The position numbers were made by a program, and so were the translations under genes. From Myxococcales bacterium (GTDB lineage: Bacteria; Myxococcota_A; Polyangia; Nannocystales; Nannocystaceae), in the NCBI GenBank assembly GCA_020633335.1, contig JACKDU010000007.1, positions 62,001 through 126,000 on the forward strand: DNA of 64,000 nucleotides. The letters are read 5' to 3'. The stretch's first letter is position 1; each line of letters starts with the position of its first letter. The notes below the pieces were generated by a model, which was given only the letters and a program-made list of their open reading frames with translations, ran no database searches and was not told the origin of the DNA. This document shows positions 54,282 through 63,310 of this stretch, piece after piece.

Positions 54282-55606
54282 TCAGCCGACCTCCTGGGCC
54301 CACGCCCCCTCGAGCGCCGCCCAATCGACCGAGGCCCCGAGGCGGGCGAGGACCGCGTAGAGCCCGAAGCGCAGGCGGAAGAGGAAGAGGAGGCGGGCCG
54401 GCAGGCGGAGGCCGATCAGGAAGCGCTTGTCGTGGAGGACGCCGCGGGCCTCGAAGCCCTCGTCGGCGGCGATCGTCCGGGCGCCCGGCGTGACCAGGGG
54501 GCCGAAGAAGCCGCGGACCAGACGACGGAGATCGGCGAGGTCACGCGGCCGCGTCGGCGCGCGTCCGCCGACGCTGGCGATCGCCGCGGCCATCGCCGCG
54601 ACGTCATCGACGCGGGCGGCCGCCGCGAGCGCGGCGAAGCCCCGCCGGAGCTCGCGGTCGACCTCGCGGACGCAGCCGAAGTCGTAGACGATCACCCGAC
54701 CGTCGCCCGCGATCGCGAAGTTCCCCGGGTGCGGATCGCCGTGGAAGAGGCCGTCGCGGTAGAGCGCCCGCATCCACACCCGAAAGAGCGCCGCGCCGAT
54801 CCGATCGCGCTCGGCCTGCGGCGGGTCCTCGGCGAGGAGGTCGTCGAACGAGCGCCCCGGCGTCCAGCGGGTCGCCAGCACCCCGGCCCCGACCACTCGC
54901 CGAGGACCTCGGGGATCACGATCTCGGGGTCGTCGGCGAAGATCGCCTGGAAGCGCCGCTGACGCGCGGCCTCGAGGACGAAGTCGCACTCCTCTTCGAA
55001 GGCCTGGCGGGCCTCGTCGATCATCCCGGTCACCGCCGCGCCGCCGATCAGCGCGCCGAAGACCGAGCCGACCGAGGCCGCCCGGAAGTCGGCCCGGATC
55101 GCCGCGTCGATCCCGGGGTGGCGGACCTTGATCGCCACCTCCGTCCCGTCGGGGAGGCGGCCGCGGTGGACCTGGCCGATGCTGGCGACCGCGAAGGGCT
55201 CGACCTCCATGCCGGCGAGGAGCGCCTCGCCGCGCTCGCCGAGGGCGTCGCGGATCGTCGCCGCGACCTCGGCCGCCGACGAGCGCGGGGCCGCGGTCTG
55301 GAGGAGCGCGAGCGCCGAGCGGAGCTCCGGCGGGACGCTGGCGTCGATGTAGCCGAGCATCTGCCCGGCCTTCATGGCGATCCCCTTGAGCTCGCCGAGC
55401 TCGCCGACGAGGGCGGCGATCACCTCCGGATCGAGGTCCCCCTTGCGCGCCCGCGAGAGCGCCGTGGTCACCCCGAGCGCGCTCTTGCCCCCCCGCCAGA
55501 GGCGCCCCAGCGTCGACGTCGGGACCGTCGACTCGGCGGCCATGAGGGCGCTCCGCAGGAGCATCGGACGGGGTGCAGGGGGCGGCTTGTCCGAGGCGGC
55601 GACCAT
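54282..55606 (-). CDS. ABC1/UbiB atypical kinase (frameshifted in this sequence)
   Basis: About 441 residues. The KxGQ motif is in GIAMKAGQMLGY, the Ala-rich/Gln loop in AVASIGQVHRG, the Lys in TEVAIKVRHPG, and, after the shift, FHGDPHPGNF and VYDFGCVRE. Coding moves one frame at the C run 54887-54890, where one extra base joins DPEIVIPEVLGEW to GAGVLATRWTPG. COQ8/UbiB proteins bind ATP and support quinone or lipid metabolism. The start is uncertain: ATG 55606 overlaps the adjacent operator, and ATG 55564 (MLLRSALMAAES) is a good alternative. It is divergent from a TetR gene. Confidence 0.82.
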
Positions 55607-55607
55607 G

Positions 55608-55622
55608 TGATAGTCACTATCA
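55608..55622. promoter_or_regulatory. Perfect 7-1-7 operator between ABC1 kinase and TetR genes
   Basis: TGATAGTCACTATCA is a perfect palindrome that ends two bases before the TetR ATG and abuts the kinase start. It looks like the tetO family (TATCA half sites). It is probably the binding site of the adjacent TetR protein, controlling both genes. Confidence 0.65.
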
Positions 55623-55623
55623 T

Positions 55624-56250
55624 ATGAGAGATGCTCTCACAAGTCGAGGCGACGGGCGCGGAGGAGGCGGCGGCGACGGCCGGACCCGCCGCCGGATCGA
55701 GGCGATGCGCCGGGTGCAGGAGCGCGCGCTCGACCTCTTCGAGGCCTACGGCTACGCCCAGGTCAGCGTCGAGGCGATCGCCGAGGCGGCCGGGGTCGGT
55801 CCGGCGACGATCTACCGCAACTTCGGCGGCAAGGAGCGGATCGTCCTCTGGGACGAGTACGACCCCCTCCTCTTCGCCGGCCTCGCCGACGCGCTCGCCG
55901 ACGCGCCGCCCCTCGCGGCGATCCAGCGGGCGCTCGGCCGGGCGCTCGCCGAGCTCTACGCCCGCGACCGCGAGCGGATCATCCGGCGGGCCCGGATCGT
56001 CGAGGCCAACCCCGAGCTCCGCCAGGCGAGCGCCGCCAACCAGGAGGCGCTACGGGCCGGCCTGGCGGAGGTGCTCCTCAAGGCAGGCGCCGCCCGTGAT
56101 CCGCTCGAGGCCGCGGTCTTCGGCGGGGCGATCGCGTCGACGCTCGAGGCCGCGGCGCTGGCCTGGCTCGCCGACGGCGGCGCCTCGCCGCTCAGCCGCC
56201 ACCTGGCGATGGCGTTTCGCCGGCTCACCCGGCTCTGCGCCGGCGGCTAG
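55624..56250 (+). CDS. TetR family regulator
   Basis: A 208-residue regulator. The N-terminal HTH is VQERALDLFEAYGYAQVSVEAIAEAAGVGPATIYRNFGGKERIVL. A Gly-rich lead (residues 1-25) precedes it, so the true start could be Met at 55705. The C-terminal domain is Ala/Leu-rich and should bind a small ligand. It is divergent from the ABC1 kinase across the palindrome at 55608-55622, so repression of the kinase and of itself is likely. It converges on the sensor kinase gene. Confidence 0.88.
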   Translation: MRDALTSRGDGRGGGGGDGRTRRRIEAMRRVQERALDLFEAYGYAQVSVEAIAEAAGVGPATIYRNFGGKERIVLWDEYDPLLFAGLADALADAPPLAAIQRALGRALAELYARDRERIIRRARIVEANPELRQASAANQEALRAGLAEVLLKAGAARDPLEAAVFGGAIASTLEAAALAWLADGGASPLSRHLAMAFRRLTRLCAGG

Positions 56251-56263
56251 CCTCACCGGGGCG

Positions 56264-57961
56264 CTACGCGGAGCGCGGGGCCGAGGGCGCAGCGTCGGCC
56301 CAGATCCGGTGGAGCGCGTCGTCGAGCTCCGCGAGGATCAAGGGCTTGGCGACGATCCCGTCGACGCCGGCGTCGCGGAGCGCCTCTCGCTCCTCGGGCA
56401 TCACGGCGGCCGTCACGGCGAGGACGGGGAGGCGGCGCGCGCCAGCCCGCTCGTGGGCGCGGAGCGCCGCGGTCGCCTCGGCGCCGCCCATCCGGGCCAT
56501 CCGCGCGTCGAGGAACACCGCGTCGTAGCCCCCCTGCACCGCCCTCTCGACCGCGAGATCGCCGTCGTCGACCGCCTCGACCTCGCAGCCCAGGTGGGTC
56601 AGGAGGGCGGCCGCGACCGCCCGTGAGAGCTCATCGTCATCGGCGACGAGCACCCTGCGCCCGCGCCACGCCCCCGCCGTGATCGACCGCGGCGCGGCCT
56701 CGGCGACCGGCGCGGCGGCGAGCTCGAGGGGGAGCTCGACCGTGAAGCAGGTGCCCTCCCCGAGGCGGCTCTCGCAGCGGATCTCGCCGCCCATCCGCTC
56801 GACGAGCGCGCGGCAGATCGCCAGCCCGAGGCCGGTCCCCGGCGCCTTGTGACCGCTCGAGAGGCGCTCGAAGGGGACGAAGAGGCGCCCCTGCTCCTCA
56901 GCCGGGATCCCGGCGCCGCTGTCCCGCACCGCGATCCGGAGCTTCGCGCCGCCGCCCACGCGCCACCCCTCCAGCTCGACCTCAACGGCGCCGACCGCCG
57001 TGAACTTGATCGCGTTGTCGACGAGGTTGGCGACCACCTGGCGGATCTTCGCGCCGTCACCCAGCACTGGGAGCTCGGCCGGCCACGTCAGCCTCGACCA
57101 GAGCTCCAGGCCGCGCAGCTCGGCGCGCGGGCGCATCAGCTCGACCACCGCCTCGACCGCGGCCTGCGGGTCAAACGCCGCCGCGACGGGGGTGACATCG
57201 GCGGCCTCGAGGCGGGCGAGGTCGAGCATCTGGTCGAGGAGCTCGCGGAGCGCGAGCCCCGAGGCGCGGATCGTCTCGAGGCGCTGGCGGAGCGGCCCGT
57301 GGGCGGCCTCGGCGATCAACACCTCGGTCATCCCGACGACCCCGTTCATCGGCGTGCGGAGCTCGTGGCTGATCGTCGCCAGGCTCGCGCTCCGGGTGCG
57401 GAGGGCCGACTCCGCCGCCGCCTTCGCGGCGATCGCCTCGCGCCGGCTGAGCTCGCCGCCGAGCCAGCCGGCGAGGAGCTCGAGCGCGGCGCGCTCATCG
57501 TCGACGAAGGGCCGGGCCGACCGGCGGCCGAAGAAGATCGCCCCGCGCACCGAGCCGCCGACGGTGACCGGGGCCGCGACCGCGCGGACGCGCCCGAACA
57601 TGCAGAAGCGCGCCTCGCCCTCGCCCTCGCCCGCGAGCGCGCCCTCGAGCCCCGCGTCCGGGATCAGACGACCCCCCTCGACGACGCCTCCGATCCCGCC
57701 GATCGCCCGGACGATCCGGGCCGCGGGGTGCTCGACGCGGACGAAGGCCGTGACGTCGACCGCGACGAGCTCATCGGCGAGCGCGAGGACAGAGTCGACG
57801 AGCGCCTCCTGCGAGAGCTCGCGCTCGACCTCGACGCGCCGGAGCTCACGGAGGACGCCGCGGAGGCCGGAGTAGGCGTCGCTCGCGGAGGTGACGAGGC
57901 GGAGGCGGGCGCCGCATTCGCTCCGCGCGCACATCTCATGGCTGACGCCTGAGTCCGCCAT
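56264..57961 (-). CDS. Hybrid sensor histidine kinase/response regulator
   Basis: About 565 residues. A GAF-like input domain (about 50-170: LADELVAVDVTAFVRVEHPAARIV... AAPVTVGGSVRGAIFFGR) precedes HisKA with the phospho-His in ATISHELRTPMNG (about His199), HATPase (NLVDNAIKF, DSGAGIPAEEQGRLF, GTGLGLAICRALVERMGG) and a C-terminal receiver (VLVADDDELSR, FLDARMARMGG, AVTAAVMP, AKPL). No transmembrane helix is seen, so it is a soluble phosphorelay kinase. The usual D-x-x-M-P after the receiver Asp has Ala for Pro. The start is ambiguous: ATG 57961 or an upstream GTG at 58054. Confidence 0.88.
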   Translation of the reverse strand: MADSGVSHEMCARSECGARLRLVTSASDAYSGLRGVLRELRRVEVERELSQEALVDSVLALADELVAVDVTAFVRVEHPAARIVRAIGGIGGVVEGGRLIPDAGLEGALAGEGEGEARFCMFGRVRAVAAPVTVGGSVRGAIFFGRRSARPFVDDERAALELLAGWLGGELSRREAIAAKAAAESALRTRSASLATISHELRTPMNGVVGMTEVLIAEAAHGPLRQRLETIRASGLALRELLDQMLDLARLEAADVTPVAAAFDPQAAVEAVVELMRPRAELRGLELWSRLTWPAELPVLGDGAKIRQVVANLVDNAIKFTAVGAVEVELEGWRVGGGAKLRIAVRDSGAGIPAEEQGRLFVPFERLSSGHKAPGTGLGLAICRALVERMGGEIRCESRLGEGTCFTVELPLELAAAPVAEAAPRSITAGAWRGRRVLVADDDELSRAVAAALLTHLGCEVEAVDDGDLAVERAVQGGYDAVFLDARMARMGGAEATAALRAHERAGARRLPVLAVTAAVMPEEREALRDAGVDGIVAKPLILAELDDALHRIWADAAPSAPRSA

Positions 57962-58161
57962 CGCCGACGACCAGCGCGTGCGCACGCCTCTCGCCAGATC
58001 CGCACCCACCACCGTTCGTCCCGCGTTTCCTGTCGTCCTCACGCTCTCTCTCACACGAGCGGACGAGGCGAAGTCACGGGACGTGACGTTTTTTTCGAAC
58101 CGACTCCGCCGCCGTCGCCGGGCAGATCCGCGCCGCGACGGCGCGACGCGGCGGCGACCGC

Positions 58162-59586
58162 TCAGTGCGCCGACTTGCGGGCGTTCATGATGTGGACGGC
58201 CTCGCCGATCGCGTGCTTCGCCGCCTCCATGACCGCCTCGCCGAGGGTCGGGTGCGGGTGGACGGTGAGCGCGATGTCCTCGGCGAAGGCGCCCATCTCG
58301 ATCGCCAGCGCGCCCTCGGAGATCAGGTCGCTGGCCTCGGGGCCGACGATGTGGATCCCGAGCACCCGCGCGTCAGCGGCGTCGGTGATCACCTTGACGA
58401 AGCCGTTGGTCTCGCCGATCGCCATCGCCCGGCCGCTCACCGCGAAGGGCATCTTGCCGATCGAGACCTTGTGGCCGGCGGCCTCGGCCTCCTCGGCGGT
58501 GAGGCCGACGGCGGCGATCTCGGGCTCGGTGAAGACGATGTTGGGGATGCAGCGGGCGTCGTCGATCGCCTTCTTGCCGGCGATCACCTCGGCGACGACC
58601 TCGCCCTCGTGGCTCGCCTTGTGGGCGAGCATCGGCTGGCCGACGACGTCGCCGACCGCGAAGATCCCGGGGACGTTGGTCTGCTTGCGCTGATCGACCG
58701 GGATGAAGCCGCGGGGGCCGACCTTGACCCCGCTCTTCTCGATGTTGAGGCCCTGGGTGATCGGCCGGCGGCCGACCGCGACGAGGACGACGTCGGTCTC
58801 GAACTCCTGGACCTCGCCGCCGATCTCCGCCTTGACGACGATCGCGCCGCCGCGCTCCTCCCAGCCGATCGCCTTGGCCTTGAGGTGGATCTCGCCGCCG
58901 TCCTTCTTGATCTGGCGGGCGACGACGTCGGCGCACTCCTTGTCGACGCCGTTGAGGATCCGCTCGAGGCCCTCGAGGACGACGAGCTTGGTGCCGGCGC
59001 GCTGGAAGGTCTGGCCGAGCTCGAGGCCGATGATCCCGCCGCCGATGCAGAGCATCCGCTGCGGGATGTAGTCGAGGTCGAGCGCGCCGGTCGAGTCGAG
59101 GATCCGCTTCTGGTCGACCTTGAAGCCGGGGATCTCGATCGGCAGCGAGCCGGTGGCGATGACGATGTTCTCGGCCTCGACGACGTCGGCCGGGCGGCCG
59201 TCGGCGTACTTGATCCGGACCGAGCGGGGGCCGATGAACTCGGCCGTGCCGTTGACGTAGGTCGCGCCGTTGCTCTTGACCAGGCCCTGGACGCCGGTCG
59301 TCAGCTTCTTGACGATCCCGGCCTTCCAGGTCTGCATCGCCTTCATGTCGACGGCGGCGCCCTGGAAGGTGATCCCCATCGACGCGCTGTGCTGCGCCTT
59401 GTGATAGAGCTTGGTCGCCGAGATCAGCGCCTTCGAGGGGATGCAGCCGACGTTGAGGCAGACGCCGCCGGGCTTGTCCTTCTCGACGATCATCGTGTCG
59501 ACGCCGAGCTGGGCGAGGCGGATCGCGCAGGGGTAGCCGCCGGTGCCGGCGCCGATGACGAGGGCCTTCTTCTTGATCGTGGCCAT
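58162..59586 (-). CDS. lpdA: Dihydrolipoyl dehydrogenase (E3)
   Basis: A 474-residue flavoprotein that reoxidises dihydrolipoamide with NAD+. FAD-binding IGAGTGGYPCAIRLAQLG, the redox disulfide in GGVCLNVGCIPSK, NAD-site GGGIIGLELGQ, and the C-terminal His-Glu pair in VHPHPTLGEAVMEA are present. It is the last gene of the operon, 25 bases after E2. It should serve this complex and perhaps other lipoyl enzymes. Confidence 0.96.
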   Translation of the reverse strand: MATIKKKALVIGAGTGGYPCAIRLAQLGVDTMIVEKDKPGGVCLNVGCIPSKALISATKLYHKAQHSASMGITFQGAAVDMKAMQTWKAGIVKKLTTGVQGLVKSNGATYVNGTAEFIGPRSVRIKYADGRPADVVEAENIVIATGSLPIEIPGFKVDQKRILDSTGALDLDYIPQRMLCIGGGIIGLELGQTFQRAGTKLVVLEGLERILNGVDKECADVVARQIKKDGGEIHLKAKAIGWEERGGAIVVKAEIGGEVQEFETDVVLVAVGRRPITQGLNIEKSGVKVGPRGFIPVDQRKQTNVPGIFAVGDVVGQPMLAHKASHEGEVVAEVIAGKKAIDDARCIPNIVFTEPEIAAVGLTAEEAEAAGHKVSIGKMPFAVSGRAMAIGETNGFVKVITDAADARVLGIHIVGPEASDLISEGALAIEMGAFAEDIALTVHPHPTLGEAVMEAAKHAIGEAVHIMNARKSAH

Positions 59587-59611
59587 GGGGAGCTCCGTGG
59601 GTGGGACGCGG

Positions 59612-60928
59612 CTAGATGCCGGCGAGGAGGAGGAGGTTGGGGTCCTCGAGGTAGCGCTTGACCTCCTGGAGGAAGCTCGCGCCCTCGAAGCCGTCGACCA
59701 CGCGGTGGTCGAGCGAGACCGAGAGGTTCATCAGGTGGCCGACGACGATGTTGTCGTTGTCGTCGACGATCGGCGCCTTGCGGATCGCGTGGACGCCGAG
59801 GATCCCGACCTCCGGGAAGTTGAGGATCGGCGTCGCCAGGACCCCGCCGATCGTCCCGAGGGAGGTGATCGTGAAGGTCGAGCCGGTCAGCTCCTCGCGC
59901 GACGCGGTGCCGCCGCGGGCGGCGTCGGAGACCCGGGCGATCTCGCGGCCGAGGTCGAGGATGCTCTTCTTGTCGGCGCCGTGGATCACCGGGACCATCA
60001 GGCCCTGGCCGGTCGCGGTGGCGATGCCGATGCTGTAGCGCTTCTTGAGGATGATCCGCGCGCCGGCCTCATCGAGCTCGGCGTTGACGATCGGGAACTT
60101 GCGGAGCGCGTGGACCACCGCCTTGACGATGAAGGGGAGGTACGAGAGCTGCACCCCCTGCTCGGCGGCGACCGCCTTGGCCTCGGAGCGGAGCTTGACC
60201 AGGCGGGTGACGTTGATCTGCTCGACGTAGGTGTAGTGGACCGCGGTCGAGTAGGCGCGGCTCATCCCCTCGGCGATCCGCCGGCGCATGCCGCGGAAGG
60301 GGATGATCTCGTCGCCCTCGGCCGGGGTGCCGGCGTGCTGGGGGCGGGCGGCCGCCGGCGCGGACGCGGCGGGCTTGCTCGCCGCCGGCGCGGGGGCCGG
60401 GGCCGGGGCCGGCGGGGCCTCGCGGGCCCGGAGGACGTCGGTCTTGGTGATCCGCCCGCGCTCGTCGACCGGCAGGGCCGCCAGGTCGATCCCCGACTCG
60501 CGTGCGAGGTGGCGGGCGGCCGGCGTGGCCAGGACGCTCTTCGCGGCGTCTGTCCCCGAGTGCATGACCTGTGGGACATGCTGAATAGGAGGTGCGGGCC
60601 GGGCGGCCGACGCGGGCGCAGCGACCGGCGCGGGCGCAGGCTTGCTCGCCGCGGGCGCGGGCGCGGGCTTGCTCGCGGCCGGAGCCGCCGCGCCGCCGGC
60701 CTCGATGATCGCGATCACCTCATCGATCGCGCAGATCGACCCGACCTCCGCCTTGATCTCGCTGAGGCGACCGGCTATCGGCGACGGGACCTCGATCGTC
60801 GCCTTGTCGGTCATCACCTCGACCAGGGCCTCGTTGGCCGCGATCGCGTCGCCAGGCGCCTTGAGCCACTGGACGATCTCTCCCTCGACAACGCCTTCGC
60901 CGATCTCTGGCAGCTTGAACTCGATCAT
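59612..60928 (-). CDS. 2-oxoacid dehydrogenase E2 (dihydrolipoamide acyltransferase)
   Basis: A 438-residue E2. Lipoyl domain 1-75 with Lys42 in EVMTDKATIE. An Ala/Pro-rich swinging linker follows, then a peripheral-subunit-binding domain (LATPAARHLARESGIDLAAL, about 132-170) and the catalytic core (about 205-438) with the active His in SLDHRVVDG (about 408). The core resembles branched-chain or pyruvate-type E2, so the acyl group cannot be told from sequence alone. It starts 29 bases after the E1 beta stop. Catalytic residues are complete, in contrast to the E1 subunits. Confidence 0.92.
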   Translation of the reverse strand: MIEFKLPEIGEGVVEGEIVQWLKAPGDAIAANEALVEVMTDKATIEVPSPIAGRLSEIKAEVGSICAIDEVIAIIEAGGAAAPAASKPAPAPAASKPAPAPVAAPASAARPAPPIQHVPQVMHSGTDAAKSVLATPAARHLARESGIDLAALPVDERGRITKTDVLRAREAPPAPAPAPAPAASKPAASAPAAARPQHAGTPAEGDEIIPFRGMRRRIAEGMSRAYSTAVHYTYVEQINVTRLVKLRSEAKAVAAEQGVQLSYLPFIVKAVVHALRKFPIVNAELDEAGARIILKKRYSIGIATATGQGLMVPVIHGADKKSILDLGREIARVSDAARGGTASREELTGSTFTITSLGTIGGVLATPILNFPEVGILGVHAIRKAPIVDDNDNIVVGHLMNLSVSLDHRVVDGFEGASFLQEVKRYLEDPNLLLLAGI

Positions 60929-60957
60929 CGCTCGGTCCTTCGTCTTGATCTGGGGGC

Positions 60958-61941
60958 TCAGTAGGTGGCGACCTCGGCGATCGCGGCCGCGATCGCCTCG
61001 ACCGTCGGCAGCGCGTTCGCCTCGGCGCTGTAGGGGAGGGGCCCGTCGGCGCCGCCGACCCGGAGGATCGGCGCGTCGAGGTGGAGGATCGCCCGGTCGG
61101 CGAGGAGGGCCGCGACCTCGGCCGCGATCGCGTTGCGCTGGCCGGGGTGGACGATCACCAGCTTGCCGGTGCGGGCGGCCGCGGCCGCGAGCGCGTCGGC
61201 GTCGAGGGGCGCGAGGCCGCTGAGGTCGATGATCGCGCAGGCGTGGCCGCTCTGGTCGACCGCCGCCTCGGCGAGCGCGACCCCGGCGCCCCAGGCGAAG
61301 ATCGTCGCGTCGTCGCCCTCGCGGACCCGACGGGCGGCGCCGAGCGCCCGCGGAAAGCTGCCCGAAGGGACATCTTCGTCGGCGAGCTCGCGGAGGAGGA
61401 GGGTCCGCGGCAGGAAGACCACGGTCGGCTGCTCGCCGGCGTCGAAGCCCGCGGCCGCGCGGAGGAGCGCCGGCGCCTCGCGGGCCTCGCCGAGCGCGAG
61501 CACCCGGAGGCCGGGGAGGCCCGCGACCAGGTCCTCCGGGCTCTCGGCACCGTCGCCGCCGAGGCCGAAGCCGGGGCCGGTGGGCGCGAGGATCACGACC
61601 GCCGACGAGCGCTCGCCGCCGGCGCTCGCCGAGATCCGGCCGAGCTCGCGGAGCGCGGCGAAGCCCTCGATGAGCGCGCTCGCCGAGGGCAGGATCACCA
61701 GCGGCCGCCGCCCCGCGAGCGCGAGGCCGGTCGCGTGGGCGATCGCCGCGGCCGGGGTCAGGGGCCCGCCGAGGAGGCGAGCGGCGAGCGCCTCGTCCTC
61801 GCGGGCCGCCCGGGTGAGGCCGAGCATCCCGCCGTCGCGCACGTCCTCGCCGACGATCACACGCCGGGGATCATCGCGGAGGAGGCTGGCGATCTCGTCG
61901 GCGAGCCGGCGGAGCAGGCTCTTGCTGGTGCTCGCTACCAT
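60958..61941 (-). CDS. Divergent 2-oxoacid dehydrogenase E1 beta subunit
   Basis: A 327-residue transketolase-pyrimidine-type protein that keeps VIVGEDV, GRRPLVILPS and the C-terminal swap domain (GKLVIVHPGQRNAIAAEV). The segment that normally reads D-T-P-L/I-x-E-x-G, whose Glu activates thiamine diphosphate, is GGPLTPAAAIAHATG (residues 58-72), so the Glu is missing. The usual HSQS-E loop reads GDGAESPEDL. It is in operon order E1 alpha, E1 beta, E2, E3. Either the enzyme uses another residue, or it is a regulatory or binding subunit. Family membership is clear; activity is doubtful. Confidence 0.8.
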   Translation of the reverse strand: MVASTSKSLLRRLADEIASLLRDDPRRVIVGEDVRDGGMLGLTRAAREDEALAARLLGGPLTPAAAIAHATGLALAGRRPLVILPSASALIEGFAALRELGRISASAGGERSSAVVILAPTGPGFGLGGDGAESPEDLVAGLPGLRVLALGEAREAPALLRAAAGFDAGEQPTVVFLPRTLLLRELADEDVPSGSFPRALGAARRVREGDDATIFAWGAGVALAEAAVDQSGHACAIIDLSGLAPLDADALAAAAARTGKLVIVHPGQRNAIAAEVAALLADRAILHLDAPILRVGGADGPLPYSAEANALPTVEAIAAAIAEVATY

Positions 61942-61972
61942 TGCTTCTCCTTGTCGGCGGCGCCCCGGGGGC

Positions 61973-62935
61973 TCACCGCGGCTCCTCGGGCGCGGCCCCG
62001 CGCGCGTAGGCGAAGGCGCGGTCGAGCTGGCCGAGGATCTCGCGCTCGAGCGCCTCCTCGAAGGCCGGGGTCCAGAGCCCCTCGTGGTCGAGGAAGCGCC
62101 GGAGCCGCTCGACCGGGTCGCGGTGGGCCGGCACGTCGGGGTTGTAGAGCGGGGTGACGACGACCTCGACGAAGGCCGGGCCGCGGCCGTCGCGGGCGTG
62201 GGTGAAGGCCTGCTCGAGCGCCGTGTAGACGCCGATCACGTCGGCGCCGTCGGCCCGCCGGGTCCAGAGCCCGCAGGCGGCCATCCGCTCGGCGACCGAG
62301 TCGCCGAAGAGGCCGGCCTCGGGCGGCGCCCCCTCGGGCCAGAGCTGCGACTTGCAGATCAGCACGAGCGGGAGATCGCCGGCCGCGGTCAACGCGACGC
62401 TCTCGTGGAAGAGGCCGGTGGTCGTCAGCCCCTCGCCGAAGATCACCGCGCTCGCCTTGCCGCCGCCGGCGAGCTTGTGGGCGTGGGCCTGACCGGCCGC
62501 GAGCGCGAGGTGGAGCCCGAGCGGCTCGGGCGCGTGGGCGACCCCGAGGTCGGTCGCCGAGATCGCCCCCGGGCGGCCGTTGTAGAGCGCCGGTCCGCGC
62601 TCGCCGGGGAGGCCGAGGACCTGGCGCGCGAGCTCGTCGAGGTCCATGCCGAGCATCGGCGCGATCGCCAGGTCGCGGAGGCCGGGGTAGATCCACTCGC
62701 CGTCGCCGAGGAGGAGCGCGACGGCGACGCTCACCGCCTCCTCGCCCGCGGCCGGCGCCCACATCGGCAAGCCGACGCGGCCGAGGCGGTGATCGAGGAG
62801 GCGAGCGGCGACCAGGCGCTTGTAGAGGGCGCGGGGCTCGAGGGCGTCGACCAGGGGGCGGGCGGCGTCGCCGAGGTGCCCCTCGGGGTCAAGCCCGACC
62901 GCCACGCCTTCTGGATCCCAGGGAGATTGTTCCAT
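61973..62935 (-). CDS. Divergent 2-oxoacid dehydrogenase E1 alpha subunit
   Basis: A 320-residue E1 alpha homologue that starts the operon. Family marks are ALYKRLVAARLLDHRLGR, the E-E-A-V-S helix, and GEGLTTTGLFHESVALTA. The thiamine diphosphate-Mg motif normally reads GDG-x(about 26)-NN. Here it reads GEG (167-169) and K-S-Q (195-197), so the metal Asp is Glu and both Asn are changed. The phosphorylation loop typical of mitochondrial and many bacterial enzymes is also missing. ATG 62935 (MEQSPWDPEG) is preferred; an upstream start at 63025 would add 30 residues with poor codon bias. Confidence 0.8.
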   Translation of the reverse strand: MEQSPWDPEGVAVGLDPEGHLGDAARPLVDALEPRALYKRLVAARLLDHRLGRVGLPMWAPAAGEEAVSVAVALLLGDGEWIYPGLRDLAIAPMLGMDLDELARQVLGLPGERGPALYNGRPGAISATDLGVAHAPEPLGLHLALAAGQAHAHKLAGGGKASAVIFGEGLTTTGLFHESVALTAAGDLPLVLICKSQLWPEGAPPEAGLFGDSVAERMAACGLWTRRADGADVIGVYTALEQAFTHARDGRGPAFVEVVVTPLYNPDVPAHRDPVERLRRFLDHEGLWTPAFEEALEREILGQLDRAFAYARGAAPEEPR

Positions 62936-63310
62936 GTTCGCCTGCGGTCTCGCGCCGCCCCGAGGAGGCGCGGACGCGGAGAGAAACGCCGACGAGAGGC
63001 GATCTAGGGCCCCCTGCGACGGCATCTGGGTTTTATCTGCGGGGTCGCCGGGCCGTCAAGACGAGCGGCGCCAGCCGACGCCCGCGGAGCCCCTCCTGCG
63101 GCCCAGGACGCGATCATCGGACGCGAGTAAGCACACGCCGGGGACGCCGACGCGCGCCGACCGATCTCCCGCTGCGGACGCGCGAAGGCGTCGTCTTGCG
63201 CTCGCCCTCCGCCCTGCGTGACCATGCATACATCTGCGGGACGCCCCGGGGCGGGTCGCAAGGACCCGCCCCGGGGCCCCGGCGGACCCGACCCGCCAGA
63301 GCGCGAGCCG
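62936..63310. other. Divergent intergenic region
   Basis: About 375 bases between the E1 alpha start and the last gene. It should hold the promoter of the dehydrogenase operon; a less GC-rich patch (CTGGGTTTTATCTG) lies at about 63030-63043. The right half contains the strong hairpin listed separately. No gene of good quality is seen. Confidence 0.35.
63243..63277. repeat. 15-bp perfect hairpin upstream of the last gene
   Basis: GCCCCGGGGCGGGTC (63243-63257) pairs perfectly with 63263-63277 around loop GCAAG. It lies 34 bases before ATG 63311, so it is probably in the 5' leader, and has no T tract. It might act as an attenuator or a shared terminator. If ATG 63224 is used, it is coding. Confidence 0.7.
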
